Source: Inia geoffrensis (lineage: Eukaryota > Chordata > Mammalia > Artiodactyla > Iniidae). From it: a DNA stretch of 64,000 nucleotides. Within the stretch, counting starts at the first letter, position 1; each line of letters starts with the position of its first letter. Under the pieces are notes generated by a model that was not told the DNA's origin, made no database searches, and saw nothing but the letters and a program-made list of their open reading frames with translations. The DNA lies in the NCBI GenBank assembly GCA_036417435.1, contig CM070900.1:117320315-117384314 (forward strand), read 5' to 3'. A program made the translations under genes and the position numbers. Positions 47,571 through 59,410 of the stretch are shown in pieces.

Positions 47571-47920
47571 TTAAATTTTATTTATTTATTTATTTTTGGC
47601 TGTGTTGAGTCTTTGTTGCTGCGCACCGGCTTTCTCTAGTTGTGGCGAGCAGGGGCTACTCTTCGTTGTGGTGCGCGGGCTTCTCATTGCAGTGGCTTCT
47701 CTTGTTGCGGAGCGTGGGTTCTAGGCGCATGGGCTTCAATAGTTGTGGCTCGCGGGCTCAGTAGTTGTAGCTCGTAGGCTCTAGAGTGCAGGCTTAGTAG
47801 TTGTGGTGCACGGGCTTAGTTGCTCCGTGGTATGTGGGATCTTCCCGGACCGGGGCTCAGACCCGTGTCCTCTGCATTGGCACGTGGATTCTTAACCACC
47901 GTGCCACCAGGGAAGTCCCA
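47571..47920 (-). mobile_element. CHR SINE (long form) with target-site duplication
   Basis: (ATTT)n start, 'ggctgtgttgagtctttgt', repeated 'tagttgtggctcgcgggct' units and box B area 'gctcagacccgtgtcc', where a C-to-A-type change weakens the box. It ends 'gccaccagggaagtccca'. Duplications 'gttgcaagcttt' (47559) and 'gttgcaaggttt' (47921) flank it. Confidence 0.95.
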
Positions 47921-48189
47921 GTTGCAAGGTTTTAATAGCAGGGATTTTAATAACTAATTTTGAATTAGTAATTATTTAGCACCTATTATTGGGTCTTGAG
48001 TTCATAGGAATGTTGAGGACCTATGGTAATGGTTAGGAAAATGGTCAAGGGTATATCAGAACGCTGATGTTTACCTTATGTGGAAGAGATAATGGTCCCA
48101 TGAGAGATCTGACCTATTTGGGCCAAAGCCTCATACACTGATTTTCTATTTAAATCAGAAATCCAATGAACTGATACTGTAAAATTAAA

Positions 48190-48325
48190 ACAACAACAGA
48201 GGTAACACTTATCAAGTGCTATTCTAGGCACTTCACAAGTATTAACTCATTTAGGAGGCAATTATTATTATTAGCCCAATTTTACAAGCTAGACCCTGAG
48301 GCTCAGAGAGGCTAACATTGAAAGT
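48190..48325 (-). repeat. MIR SINE
   Basis: 'acttatcaagtgctattct', 'ttcacaagtattaactcat', 'cccaattttacaagctag' and 'gaggctcagagaggctaac' are reverse-strand MIR. Confidence 0.85.
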
Positions 48326-48409
48326 TATCTCCCCCTAAAAGGAGAGCATTATTGAGATACCACAATACAGTTAGAATATTTCAGAGAGCCATGGAATGGA
48401 GGGAAATAA

Positions 48410-48560
48410 AAGCAGCTCTGGAATCTGATTCACATAAGATTCACATAAGAATCCTGGTTCTGCCATGAATTCCGTGTAAATTCTTGGGCAAATCACTTAA
48501 CGTTTCAGGACCACAGTTCTCTCATATACAAAATGGGATAAAATCATGTAGCCTACTTAT
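48410..48560 (+). repeat. MIR SINE with 11-bp internal duplication
   Basis: 'atcctggttctgccatgaat', 'cttgggcaaatcacttaac' and 'atacaaaatgggataaaat' are forward MIR. 'gattcacataa' is duplicated in tandem at 48427-48448. Confidence 0.85.
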
Positions 48561-48714
48561 TTTCCTTATGCCTCTTCTACCCAACTAAGCTAGAAAGTGG
48601 GTATCAAGACCAACAGACTGAGACCTGTCATCATAATAGGTATCCTTCTAATGCCAACATTATCAAATTAGGCAACAATCTTGCCTCTCTCCCTTTCTTC
48701 CTTCCTACCTGAGT

Positions 48715-48900
48715 AACTTACCATTCATTATATACCTGTTTCATGCCAAATGCTTTACATACATACACTAAGCTTTTCTTTTTAAAAATTTCTTCTTTTT
48801 GTCCCGCCGTTATTTTTCCCCAACAGTTCCGTGAAAGATGTATTGGCAACCCTAAATTACAGAAGAGGTAGGCAGGGGTCTGGTCTAGGTTGTCATTGCA
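48715..48900 (-). repeat. MIR SINE fragment
   Basis: 'attatatacctgtttcatg', 'gccaaatgctttacatac' and 'ccctaaattacagaagagg' show reverse MIR order with an insertion of T-rich DNA in the middle. Confidence 0.6.
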
Positions 48901-49084
48901 AGTCATGCAGGAGTGCTTGGACTACATACTTTAAGTGATAAAAAACAAGGACAACGTTAATTTCAGCATGGGAGGGACATGTTCGTTTATATGTTTTAGA
49001 TATATCACTTGGGGGCTAGTAAGGAGAAGGGATTTGGAGACGATGTTAATATTAAAGTTGGGATGGCTCATCGGAAGGCAACAA

Positions 49085-49235
49085 CCACAGCGACAACCAC
49101 GGCTGCTGTTTATGTGTCAGCAACTGTGCCAAGCACTTTCCGTGTAGAGCCTCACAGCAACTCTATGAGGAAAACAGTATTTAACTCCATTTAACATATA
49201 ATAAAATTGAAGCCCATGGACATCAAATAACTACA
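49085..49235 (-). repeat. MIR SINE
   Basis: 'gtttatgtgtcagcaactg', 'ccaagcactttccgtg' and 'cacagcaactctatgagga' then 'ccatttaacatataataaaa' follow reverse MIR. Confidence 0.8.
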
Positions 49236-49339
49236 CCTCTATACTTTTGAGTTGACATCCAAAGTTTTCTTCACGACGTGATTAATAGATTGAAATATGT
49301 AGTTTCTTGCATATTGTAAAACAGTTAGTTTAAAATAAA

Positions 49340-49700
49340 TACTTAATACCCATTATGATGTATTTAAACAATATATGAACATGGATGAACTTCACAAACA
49401 TGCTGAATAAAAGGCAACAGAAAAAAAAGCATATACTGTAAGATTTCATTTATATAAAGTTCATAAAACAAGCACATCTTAGCTAGGATTTTGGAAGTAA
49501 GGATAGTGGTTAACTTTGGGGTGTCAGGATGGGGGAGTACCAGGTGTTTTGGGGGTGCTAGTAATGTTCTTATCTTAATCTGGGTGCTGTTTTACATAAT
49601 CACTTTGTGAAAATTTACTGAACTACCCTTAAGATTTTTATACTTTTCTGAATATATGCTGAATAGATGCTATACCTAGATTAAAATTAAAGAAAAATCT
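49340..49700 (+). mobile_element. L1M 3'UTR fragment
   Basis: 'aacatggatgaacttcacaa', 'gtaagatttcatttatataa', 'gatagtggttaactttgggg' and 'cttaatctgggtgctgttt' are a standard run of old L1 3'UTR blocks, and the fragment ends in an A-rich stretch. Confidence 0.8.
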
Positions 49701-49751
49701 CATGAATAATCTTCTCTTTACTTCCATTTTCTATTATTTCTTTATCTCTTT

Positions 49752-50097
49752 TTAAAAAATATATTTATTTATTTTTGGCTGCTTTGGGTCTTCGTTGCTG
49801 CGCGTGAGCTTTCTCTAGTTGTGGTGAGCGGGGGCTACTTTTCGTTGCGGTGCATGGGCTTCTCATTGCCGTGGCTTCTCTTGTTGTGGAGCATGGGCTC
49901 TGGGTGGGCGGGCTTCAGTAGTTGTGGCACGTGGGCTCAGTAGTTGTGGCTCATGGGCTCTAGAGCACAGGCTCAGCAGTTGTGGCGCATGGGCTTCGTT
50001 GCTCAGCAGCATGTGGGATCTTCCCGGAGCAGGGCTCGAACACGTGTTCCCTGCATTGGCAGACAGATTCTTAACCACTGTGCCACCAGGGAAGCCC
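49752..50097 (-). mobile_element. CHR SINE (long form) with 14-bp duplication
   Basis: A-rich/(TTTA)n start, 'ggctgctttgggtcttcgt', repeated 'gttgtggc' units, box B 'gctcgaacacgtgttcc' and the end 'gccaccagggaagccc'. It is flanked by 'ttctttatctcttt' (49738) and 'ttctttacctcttt' (50098). Confidence 0.96.
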
Positions 50098-50129
50098 TTC
50101 TTTACCTCTTTGAACCTGTATTTCTTTTG

Positions 50130-50620
50130 CTTTAAATTTTTATTTTATATTGGAGTGTAGTTGATTAACGCTGTTGTGTTAGTTTCAGGTGTATACTAAA
50201 GTGATTACGTTATACATACACACGTATCTATTCTTTTTCAAATTCTTCTCCCATTTAGGTTATTACAGAGTGTTGAACAGAGTTCCCTGTGCTATACAGT
50301 AGGTCCTTGTTGGTTATCTATTTTAAATATAGCAGTGTGTACATGTCAATCCCAAACTCCCAATCTCTCCCCGCCCAGCCCTCCCGGCCCCCGATAACCA
50401 TAAGTTCATTCTCTAAGTCTGTGAGTCTGTTTCTGTTTTGTAAATAAGTTCATTTGTATCATCTTTTTAGATTCCTCATATGTGATATCATATGATATTT
50501 GTCTTTCTCTGCCTGACTTACTTAGTATGATAATCCATAGGTCTATCCATGTTGCTGCAAATGGCATTATTTCATTCTTTTTAATGGCTGAGTAATATTC
50601 CATTGTATATATGTACCACT
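50130..50620 (-). mobile_element. L1 3' end, 5'-truncated, fairly recent
   Basis: It starts 'taaatttttattttatattg', then 'gtgctatacagtaggtcctt', 'gtctgtttctgttttgtaaa' and 'ggctgagtaatattccattg'. It ends at the L1 3' landmark 'atgtaccact'. Flanks 'tgtatttcttt' (50117) and 'tgtatttctat' (50622) look like a target-site duplication. The 65-codon reverse frame (50406-50603) is the ORF2 C-terminus with MEYYSAIKKNE. Confidence 0.9.
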
Positions 50621-53600
50621 TGTATTTCTATTCAATTTTCCTCATAGAATTTTATCCTAATTGAAATTAAAAATTTGATTATTTTATAACCACAATGCTC
50701 TGTCTTATTTTTTTCTTCAGGATTGAGTTATCCTTAAGATTATTTTTTTTATTATTACACAATTGGTAATAAATATATTTTACATTTTGATATAAAATTA
50801 TTAAACATTAGAAGTAAATGTTATTAGAAATGCATTTTAAAATCAGGTGGATAGCTTTTTCTTGGGGGTGAGTACTTGGAATAAAAGATGGCTCAATATC
50901 AGTTCTATTCCCACTGTGGTTGTGAGCATATGGAATGGATCAGAAGGCCTGAAAAGGAATGAACGGAATTTGTTTATTTTTCATAACAATTGCTCACAAT
51001 TATTTGAATTCACTCTGAGTTGGATACCAAAAACCAAAGTAATGTGTCACCAAAAATTATTTTTAATAATCTGTCATCATGAAAAGATCTTCAGTTTTGC
51101 TGAGAGCAAAGAATTGTGAAAGAATTTATAAAATAACCTTTATATTTATTCAGCTTCTGAATTTCTGGTCAGCATAACAAAAAGTTTCCCTGAGACTCAT
51201 CAAGTAACTATTAATTGTACCTGTTTCTCCTTCATTTAAAGGCACTTTTGGAAAACTACTGATGTATTCAAAAATTGTTGGGAACATTGAAACACTGTTA
51301 ATTTCAATATACCTTTGCCAATATAGTAATTTTTTGGTAAACTGCATTTATTGTATCACATGCTTTAAATATTTTTTCATCAAAACTTTAGAACTACATA
51401 TTTATCTCATTCAAATTATAGAATGCATCTGTCACATAACCAAATAGGCAAGGCCAGTTTTCATTATCAAACCAATTGACTCAGTTAGGCTTACTTTCTC
51501 TCAGACAAATCTGACCTCATTTACCAATTCAAATAAATGTGTTAGTACACATTCCCTGACATCTCACTTCTTCATGCTCACTTTCAGATAGACAAGTCAT
51601 AGGGCCTTACTAAGAGTTTGTTGCCTAAATGAAGAAACTTTCTACTACTTTTAGTATTTCTTACCTGTACACTCTATGCTTTATTCTCTTAGGCTCTTCT
51701 TTAATAGTGATGCATTTTTTGGTAAATAGGTGAGTGATGGAAGAGATGAAGTCTTTAAGCTCATTATCACTCTCTCTGCTGCACTGTGTAAGGCATCGAA
51801 ATCCATTACTTCCCTACAGAAGCCAAAGCCACCTATTTCTATACCACACTTCGCTTTTAACAGAAATAAGTGTAAGATAAAGAAAAACATGAGGCCTAGT
51901 AAGGATGAAGTCTTGGTTAAAGGAGGCTTTAGAACCCATATTTTTGAATTTTGTCTTCGTGGCCCTGGGTTTTTTTAATATCTCAAGGCATTGCAATGCA
52001 GTAAAATTAGGAGCGAGAGAGATTTTATTTACCTATCTACCTATGTATATATGTATGTGTGTATGTATCTGTTTATGTGGGAAAGGACAAATGAGAAACT
52101 GAGAAAAGTAATGTGGGAAAGGAGAACTGTTACGATGCCTTCCATCTAAAACCATTCTCAGATCAGTTTTGTAAAAGAACATATAGGGAAGGTGAGGGTC
52201 TGGAAACCATACTTAAAACCATACTTGGTTGTGTATCCTTTGGAAAATCATTATAAACTCTCAAGGATTCTTGTTCTCTTTGTGAAGAATGCTCATGCAG
52301 AATTGCAGATTAGGAGGTCAACAGAGTCCAGAGTGGAGCAAGGAAGGTGACTGAAGTGGCTCATGGAGCCGGCGGTTATGAATGTGGGTGTATTTGGAAA
52401 GGGACAGAGGCCTGGTTTGGGTCAGCAGTGGGTGGGGCTGGGGAGGCACTGATAGTATTCGGTAACTTGAAATTGACCCTATGATGGTAGAAAGCAGTAG
52501 ATTGTTTGTGTGTGCGGAAAGTAGTAAGAGGTCTGACTTTTGCTAGAAGGAGCCTCATGTGAGTCAGGATGTGGTAATTTGATATAATGATCGATTTGTG
52601 GGGGAATAGGGTAAGAAATTTGAGGATCAGGAAGGGGGTGGCAGGGGTATTTCTGTCACTGGAGATTGTACTAGGACTAAGGGGATGGGAAAGGAAAACA
52701 TTTTTGTTATATTCCTATTTATGTTTAGCAGTATTACATACACAGTAAATACTCTGTTAATTGTTTAATTAACTAACTGTTATTCAAAATCCTTAAATTG
52801 TTTTTCGTAATTGTTGATAAATACTTGTTAATTGATTTGCTGTATCATTTCATAAGCAACATAATTAAATTCTCTGTTAAAATCACTGACAACTCAGGAG
52901 TCGGAAATAGGGAAAGTGACTCTATTCATCACAAATCAAATTATCTGAGTTATTGAAGAAATTAGAATTTGGAGAGTATTTCATCCTGGGAAATTATAAG
53001 GTAGTCAAATAACCTCTATGTAGACTAAGTTACTTCAATTTCCACAATCAAGTTACCCAGTAGTTGACTTTTGATAGTAGTTTTGATAATAGACTCTTTG
53101 TGTTAAACAGTATCTGAGAAACATCTTTACTATTACTCTACATCTCTCTAAGGAGACCAATATTATGGAAGACCAAGAACATGGAAAGAGGTTCTAAGAA
53201 AGAATGAAATTGTGTATATGCCTTAATTAAAGAGAGGTTTTCTCCTTCAGAATTCGTGATAACCTCTAAAAGTATTAGAGAAAATATGAATGCAGTTATA
53301 CATACCTTGGTAGTTCCCAAAGGAGAAAAAACTATTCTCATTAGTTAGCAAAGATAAGAATGGAAATAATGGTTTTAAATTTGAACAAGAGGAAATTTGA
53401 AAGAATGGAGAAAAATTTAGCGGTAAGATCAGCTTGGAACAAAATCAATTTTTGGAAAAGATGATGGGATCAAAATCATGTGAAACCTTAAGGTTGCAGC
53501 TTGTCAAACATCTATAGAAGAAGGATGCACCAGTGTCCTTAATACTCTCTAAAGGCACAAGTGAAGAAAACTGAACAGTGAGCAGAGGGACAGAGAGGGT

Positions 53601-54305
53601 TTACATCCCTGGTCCCAAGTGGCCTTCTTTCCTCCCTAGCGTGAAAAGAGGAGTTGGAGGCTGTGTGTGTGCCTCATAGAAGATGGGGACAGTCACTCCA
53701 GGTGTGTGGTAGCAGTCTGTGGTTGAGTCTGGGAGCTGAGCACAGGAATCCTATGTATCTTTTTCTCTCCCATTGGTGAGGGAACTCAGGGAACATGGAG
53801 GCAGATTTTCTCTTTAGCACAAAAAGTTTTAAGGGGATAAAAGATACTCAGTCTTTCCTGGAAGAATAGAGTCAAAAAATGGTCCAGTGAGAACCACCGC
53901 ATTTCAGGGCACAAAAAAGTCTAGGAGATAGACAATATCTCAATGGGACTTTTCTGTCCTTGATTTCATTAGGATAGGGACATTTTAAAAGTGTAAAACC
54001 CTACGGTTCTCTGTCAGGCAGATACAGTCATCAACACTCTACATCCTTCCTCCAAAGAAAGCTCTGGTCACGCTTCAGGCTGCGTGGAACTTGGACCAGG
54101 CTAGGCTCCTTGGGATCATTTGGCCTCTGCTCCACCCTTGCTCCTGAGTGACTTGGGATCACTAACAACCCTCCTGCCTACAAAGGGTGGCAATTCTCCT
54201 CATTTCCGCAAAAACAAAAAAACAAACAAAAACAGTCCCAGTAGGACAAACCATTTCCATTTAAAAAAGAAAAAATGACTGAGGACAGAGTCAAAGGAAT
54301 TGTGT
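50621..54305. other. repeat-poor unique stretch (3.7 kb)
   Basis: Nothing recognisable in repeats or genes, apart from a short TATG-rich run at 52028-52072. Frames reach 90 codons (50847-51119) but none carries a known motif, and no coding periodicity is evident to the eye. Confidence 0.5.
52028..52072. repeat. imperfect TATG/CTAT microsatellite
   Basis: Alternating 'ctat', 'gtat' and 'atgt' units run for about 45 bases. Confidence 0.8.
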
Positions 54306-54410
54306 TACATTTTATCTCTCTGAACCTCTGGGTCCTTCTTTAAAAAACCCAGACCTGAACAAGGTGATCTCAAAGATCCCTTCTAGTTTTCAGCTCTTGG
54401 CTATACATGA
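54306..54410 (+). repeat. MIR-related 3' fragment
   Basis: 'tatctctctgaacctctggg' with 'caaggtgatctcaaagatcc' and 'cttctagttttcagctct' follow a MIR-type 3' end. Confidence 0.55.
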
Positions 54411-57029
54411 AAATATCTGGAAAATGGTAGAGTGCTTTTATTTTTGTAGGAGGAATAATCAGCATGGAAATCTTTCCATGGAAGTTAGGTTTGGAATTGT
54501 GTTATGAATATTTGCAAGCTCTAGGTTGGCAAACTGGGGATTAGAGATGGAATAAAAAAGGCACTGTTTGAAAATGGGAAGAACAAAAGATTTGGGATGG
54601 AAGGTTATAGAAGCCAAGACCAGCAGGGGAGAGGGGAGGTAATTGATTCCTCCTCCTTCATCTCTGGCCTCCAACTCAATCAGACATCAAGTCCCTTTCA
54701 TTCTTTTTCTTTCCATTAACTTTCCTGAACCAAAACTAGAGGGAGAAGGTTGTATTACAATTTGAAGTTGTACTAACCCATGCTCCAACATCACAATCCT
54801 CAGGCATTGCTTCAAATTAAGATAGCGTTAACTGAAGATGAGAAGATTTAGCTTTCACCCTCAGATGACTCCTTCAGGAGAGTCTCCTGTGTGGCCCTAC
54901 CTATTAAAGGAGATTAACGATACCTGTCCATTTTCACCTCAGCAAAGATGAATGGTATCTGTCCATTTTTTACCTCACTAAATTTGGAGAGAAATTCCAG
55001 ATAAACATCAAAGGGAAATAGTGATCAGTATGTTGATACATTTTCAATATTATAGATATTTCTCTTCATCAAATTATTTTTAATTATTAAAATAGGTTAT
55101 GCATTTGAAGCAACAGGAATAAAACATGCTTTTGAAGTAAGGATGTCAACTCATATGTGAGGAACACATATGTTGCCACCAGAGTTAAAGGGACCCCACA
55201 GAAATGACAAATGATGAAGAGAAAGCACTATTATGGCAGATCCTGACTTTTGAGAATGTGATCAGCCTGTCAGCACTAATGGTTTTCTGTGTTAGTAGCA
55301 AAAAGCTATGAGCGCCTCTATTTGGGATGGAGATCAGATGACATCTCAATATAAAAATAATGAAATGGTATCCTGTCGGACATAAAAAAATAATTCTGCA
55401 ACTCTCTCTTTTTCCTTTCTTTTCTCATTTTGCAACAGAGATGTACACATTTGCATAATATGTGTATACGCGGAGATCCTTGTTCTTTTTCCTTCCAACC
55501 AATCCAATCCCAAAGAGGAGCCTTAACATCCCTAACGGTTATTATGGCACCTAGAATGGTTATTAGAACTGAAGGATTTTTTTTTAAGCATTCTGAGAAT
55601 GGGGTAAGGGATCAGGATATAGAACATAACAAGGCCCCTGAATCAATTTGATGTTTTCCATATGCTTATTGTGCACTTGAAGCTTTGCTCAGAGGAATCT
55701 CTTATGGCTATAATACCCCTTCTGGACATTTAGTCTTTTGCTTAAAAATTCTTCCTCCTCACTTAGTTTTTTTGAATTTATCAAAGAGGAGCACAGTTTT
55801 CTGGAAAGGTCCAGCAACACGATGTTTTCCTGACTCTCTGGATTTTTATTAATGGGTCTCATAAGCCAACAGACAGGAACTCAGAAGAATAATATCTTGA
55901 TTTGCACAAGAAGTGTGCAACATGAGAGGGACCCCTTGCAAAGTTCCTTTTATTCCTTGGCAAAGATTGACCATGGTTACGGTTTCAAGGACAGTAAAAG
56001 AAAGTTAGAGGTGGCATGAATTCCTCCTGAGAGTGAGAAGGAAATAAGACTTCAGCGATTCCACTGGTACACAAGAGTGTGTAATAATAGTAGTAATAAA
56101 ATACTAATAAGAAATATGGGAAGTAAGAGTTACAACTGAGACCACATATTGTTCTGGATGACCTGTTAATCAACAGGAACCTTGGGCAAATCATGTGCTA
56201 TGAACTGATGTCTGGATATGAGGAGGAAATTCTAGTTGAATAGGAGCAGCTACTTTAACTGAGAGGGAATCAACTGGTCCATGCAAAAAAAAGCACTCTT
56301 ACAAGCAAGAAATAGAAATCTAACATCAGTTTAGCCTGCATCACGAAATTTTTCTGTAGGCTTCTTGCCTATATGTTAGGTGTTGGAATAGCCAGAACCT
56401 ATATCCAAAACCATTTGAGTTTAAGGCTAAAGTTTCAATTTGTAGTTTTCTGTTTTGTTTTGTTCTTCTGCACTCCATCAATTCTACACTTACACACCTG
56501 TAATGTCACAGACCTGACTGGGGAATCATTTCTATTTCCCCCCAATTCTCCTGTATGAATCAAGTTAAGACTGATTTTTTTCATTTCTCCACATGTGACA
56601 CAGCCTCCCAAGGCAGGAGAAGCATTGTGTGAGGAGAAAGAGGGTGAGAGAAAGTTCAGGCAGGTCTCTGAATGCTAGAAAGGCACTATTTCAGGTCTTA
56701 AAAGTATCTCCAGGGTTTCTTCATCTTCAGTTTGCATTAAGTCAAAGATTTTCATTAAAATTTTATATCTCAATGGATAAACTCCATATTAATCGCCTCT
56801 CTGGGTCATGTTCTTCCTGGCATTTCCCTTATTCCCAGTCATTTGACATTTCATCCTCAGGGTAGCATGACATACATGAGCTATCTCAGAATTTCTTGAA
56901 TAAATATTCACTATAATCACTTCAAGGGCGGCTATGGTAAGTCATTGGCACAAAGGGTTCATCTGAATTTTCTTGAGTTTCAAGAACTTTTTTCTTCGTG
57001 GCCCACATAACTGCAAGTTAGGCATTCAT
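54411..57029. other. unique sequence, no gene recognised
   Basis: Frames of up to 78 codons, none with a known domain. Several pyrimidine/purine-rich tracts (for example 55395-55425). No repeat named. Confidence 0.5.
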
Positions 57030-57205
57030 TTCCTTTCTGTTCTATTTAGCCACTGGGGAAATATGTATTGTTTTACCTCGGTGCTTTCATATGCAAAATG
57101 GGAATAATTATGCTTTTTCCTTGGCTCACTGGAAGGTTAAGAAGATTATTATTTTTTTATTTAGAAAATACACATACTTCATGAGTGAAATATGCTTTGA
57201 GTAGG
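57030..57205 (+). repeat. MIR SINE
   Basis: 'tttacctcggtgctttcat', 'atgcaaaatgggaataatta' and 'ctggaaggttaagaagatta' match the MIR 3' half. Confidence 0.75.
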
Positions 57206-57957
57206 AATTATTGTTAGGATTATTGTCAATAAGGATTTAAATATACTGTTTGTCAAAAAGGATCCTAAAAGTTGGAATTCAAGCAAATAAATTAAAACAG
57301 GCTTGAGGGGATATGAACTTGAATGTCTGTCAATGACAATTGGATGCAGTGAGTAATCCAATTTCCTTCAGGAAATAGGTAACTGTGGCAGGGGTGAGAA
57401 GGAGGTATGAGGATGGAAGACTAATAAAGGGAGTATATAGATATTCATTAATTCCTTCAGGAAACAGTGGGAGGAAAAAGAGTGGTTGGAAGACATATTT
57501 ACCAAGAGAGAAGAGAAAGGAACTGTAAAAGGATAAAATAAGAAGAAAGCCCTGAGAAGTCAGAATCACTCTGAGAAATTGGCAAAACTCACAAAGGACA
57601 GACTTGGATGTTCCGGAAATGTCAACTGACAGACACAAAGGAGATTCAAGGAGAAATCAAGGGGTTGGGGAGAAATAAAAAAGAGCCACCCCAATTATTC
57701 CATAATTAGAACTAAAGTTTTACTTAGGAGGGAAGAGATTGGTGGAAGAAGGAGAAAACTGGGAGAAACCACATAATTGTCCCTGATTCTATATCCCCAA
57801 CTAAATCTAGAGAAGGGAGCTAAGGTGTTCCAGGGGGCTGGGGTGCTATCCAGAATGATGGCCTGGAAAGCCTGGACTCTGTTGTCTGGAAAGGGAGCGG
57901 GGGGCAGGTTCACGATGGAAGTCACTAATGTCACACGTGGCTTCTGTTGAGGAAGTA
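57206..57957. other. unique sequence
   Basis: A 102-codon reverse frame (57330-57638) is rich in L/F/S and hydrophobic. I see no known motif and it looks like a chance frame in purine-rich DNA. Confidence 0.45.
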
Positions 57958-58036
57958 TTGGGCTGGCCAAAAAGTTCGTTTGGGTTTTTCTGTAAGATGT
58001 CATGGAAAAACCCAAGCAAATGTTTTGACCAACCCA
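57958..58036. mobile_element. mariner-type palindromic MITE (copy 2), TA-flanked
   Basis: This is a 79-bp near-palindrome. Left arm 'ttgggctggccaaaaagttc' plus 'gtttgggtttttc', a loop around 'tgtaagatgtcat', and right arm 'ggaaaaacccaagc' plus 'ttgaccaaccca'. Both sides are flanked by TA (57956-57957 and 58037-58038), the signature of Tc1/mariner insertion. The 151-codon reverse frame (57695-58150) that crosses it has no recognisable product. Confidence 0.92.
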
Positions 58037-59199
58037 TACAAACTTAGCCTCTGAGTCCCACCGTGCTAACTGAAGAGAATTCCCCTTGTGGCCTGGAAGC
58101 TGAGGGAAGGACACATTTAGCGAGCATAATAATCTGACAGGTGGTAACAACTAATATATGTTCACAGAGTTAAAGAGATAAGTTGATTTCAGATGTAAAA
58201 GTTTTTGTGCTTCATACGCTTATATTTTATTTCTTACAGTGAAGATGAATTATTTTAAATTAAAATTGGTATAAAGTATTGGTTGACTGTTAATTAATGT
58301 ATTTTAATCTAAACTTTTTATTATCAGATAAAACACAGATCCAGAAAAACCACACCAAACCAATGTGTAGCTTAATGACTAGCTTCTGGTGAAAACCTTG
58401 TAACTGCATCTAGGTCAAGAACGAGAATTTTTTTCAGCCACCCTCCCTGTATGTGCCTTATTCTAATCTTACCTCCTCCTTCCCCTAGAAGTAATGTCTA
58501 GCCTGGCTTGTACATCAATCACTTCAGATATGGATTTTTGATTTTGATATTAAGGTGGGCAGACACTGCCCTTCATCAACATCTCCCTACCAGACCCAGA
58601 CCCATAACCAGAATGGAGCAGGGCTATCACTAACTGTAGATATCCATGTCTTTATAACCTACATAGGAAATTTGCAATTTTATGTCTCGCCACCTTTTGA
58701 CATAATATAATGAAAAGGTCAATATTTCTCGTGCTAATACAAGTTTCATTCATGCACAACTCATGGTTCGTGTACCTGAAAACGTAGGGCAGGTATGGAA
58801 GAGCGCATCGGTTCTCCCTCCCCTCTAGTGTGCGCCTTCTCCTGCCTGTGCACCCTGGGGGCAGAGGGTGGGTGATGGTTCGAGGCTGCTGGCTAGCATT
58901 CTGCAGCTGAGGCCACTGCATGGTAGAATTTAAGCTTATAGAGAAAGGCCTGAACTAATGTTATAATTTCAACTTATGCTTCATCACAAATAACACTCAG
59001 AGGCCAGTTGTCCAAGGTTAGTCTCAAATATAGGAGGTTCTTGAAATTCCTGCCTAGGCTTTGTTGACAAAGAAGTGTGCTGTACATGACAGCAGTGTGA
59101 TATTCGTTTATTTATTCACCGTGAAGTTTTGCGTGCTCTTATTTTCCATATGTAACAAGATACAGAACTAGTCCAGTTCCTCATGGAGCTAACAATCTG
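58037..59199. other. unique sequence
   Basis: No repeat or gene recognised. 58780-58930 is locally GC-richer than its flanks. Confidence 0.5.
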
Positions 59200-59410
59200 G
59201 GGCAGTCGTTTTTGTCTCTTGCTGCACATTAGAATCACCTTGGAAGTAACAACAACAACAACAAAAAACCCAATGAGTCTTCCCTGTTTCCCACGCCCAA
59301 TACATGCAAAAACACATAGAGATTTAGTTTTCTCTGGCTTGGAAATCAATATTTTTTAAAAAGCTTCCAGAATTTTTAAGTGTGCACGGGAAATTGAGAA
59401 CCATTGACTA
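59200..59410 (+). mobile_element. MER5-like (hAT-Charlie) MITE
   Basis: Starts 'ggggcagtcgtttttgtctc', then 'tgctgcacattagaatcacc', a C/A-rich middle with a caa repeat, 'aaaaagcttccagaattttt' and the terminal 'ttgagaaccattgac'. Nonautonomous element with a (CAA)n insertion near 59250. Confidence 0.8.

Noticed and set aside
47571..50097. Repeated 'gttgtggc' units as a CRISPR or satellite array
   Set aside because: The units are the internal structure of two CHR long-form SINEs, each with its own duplication and tail.
57695..58150. 151-codon reverse frame as a gene
   Set aside because: It runs through a mariner MITE and unrelated flanks, so its length is accidental.
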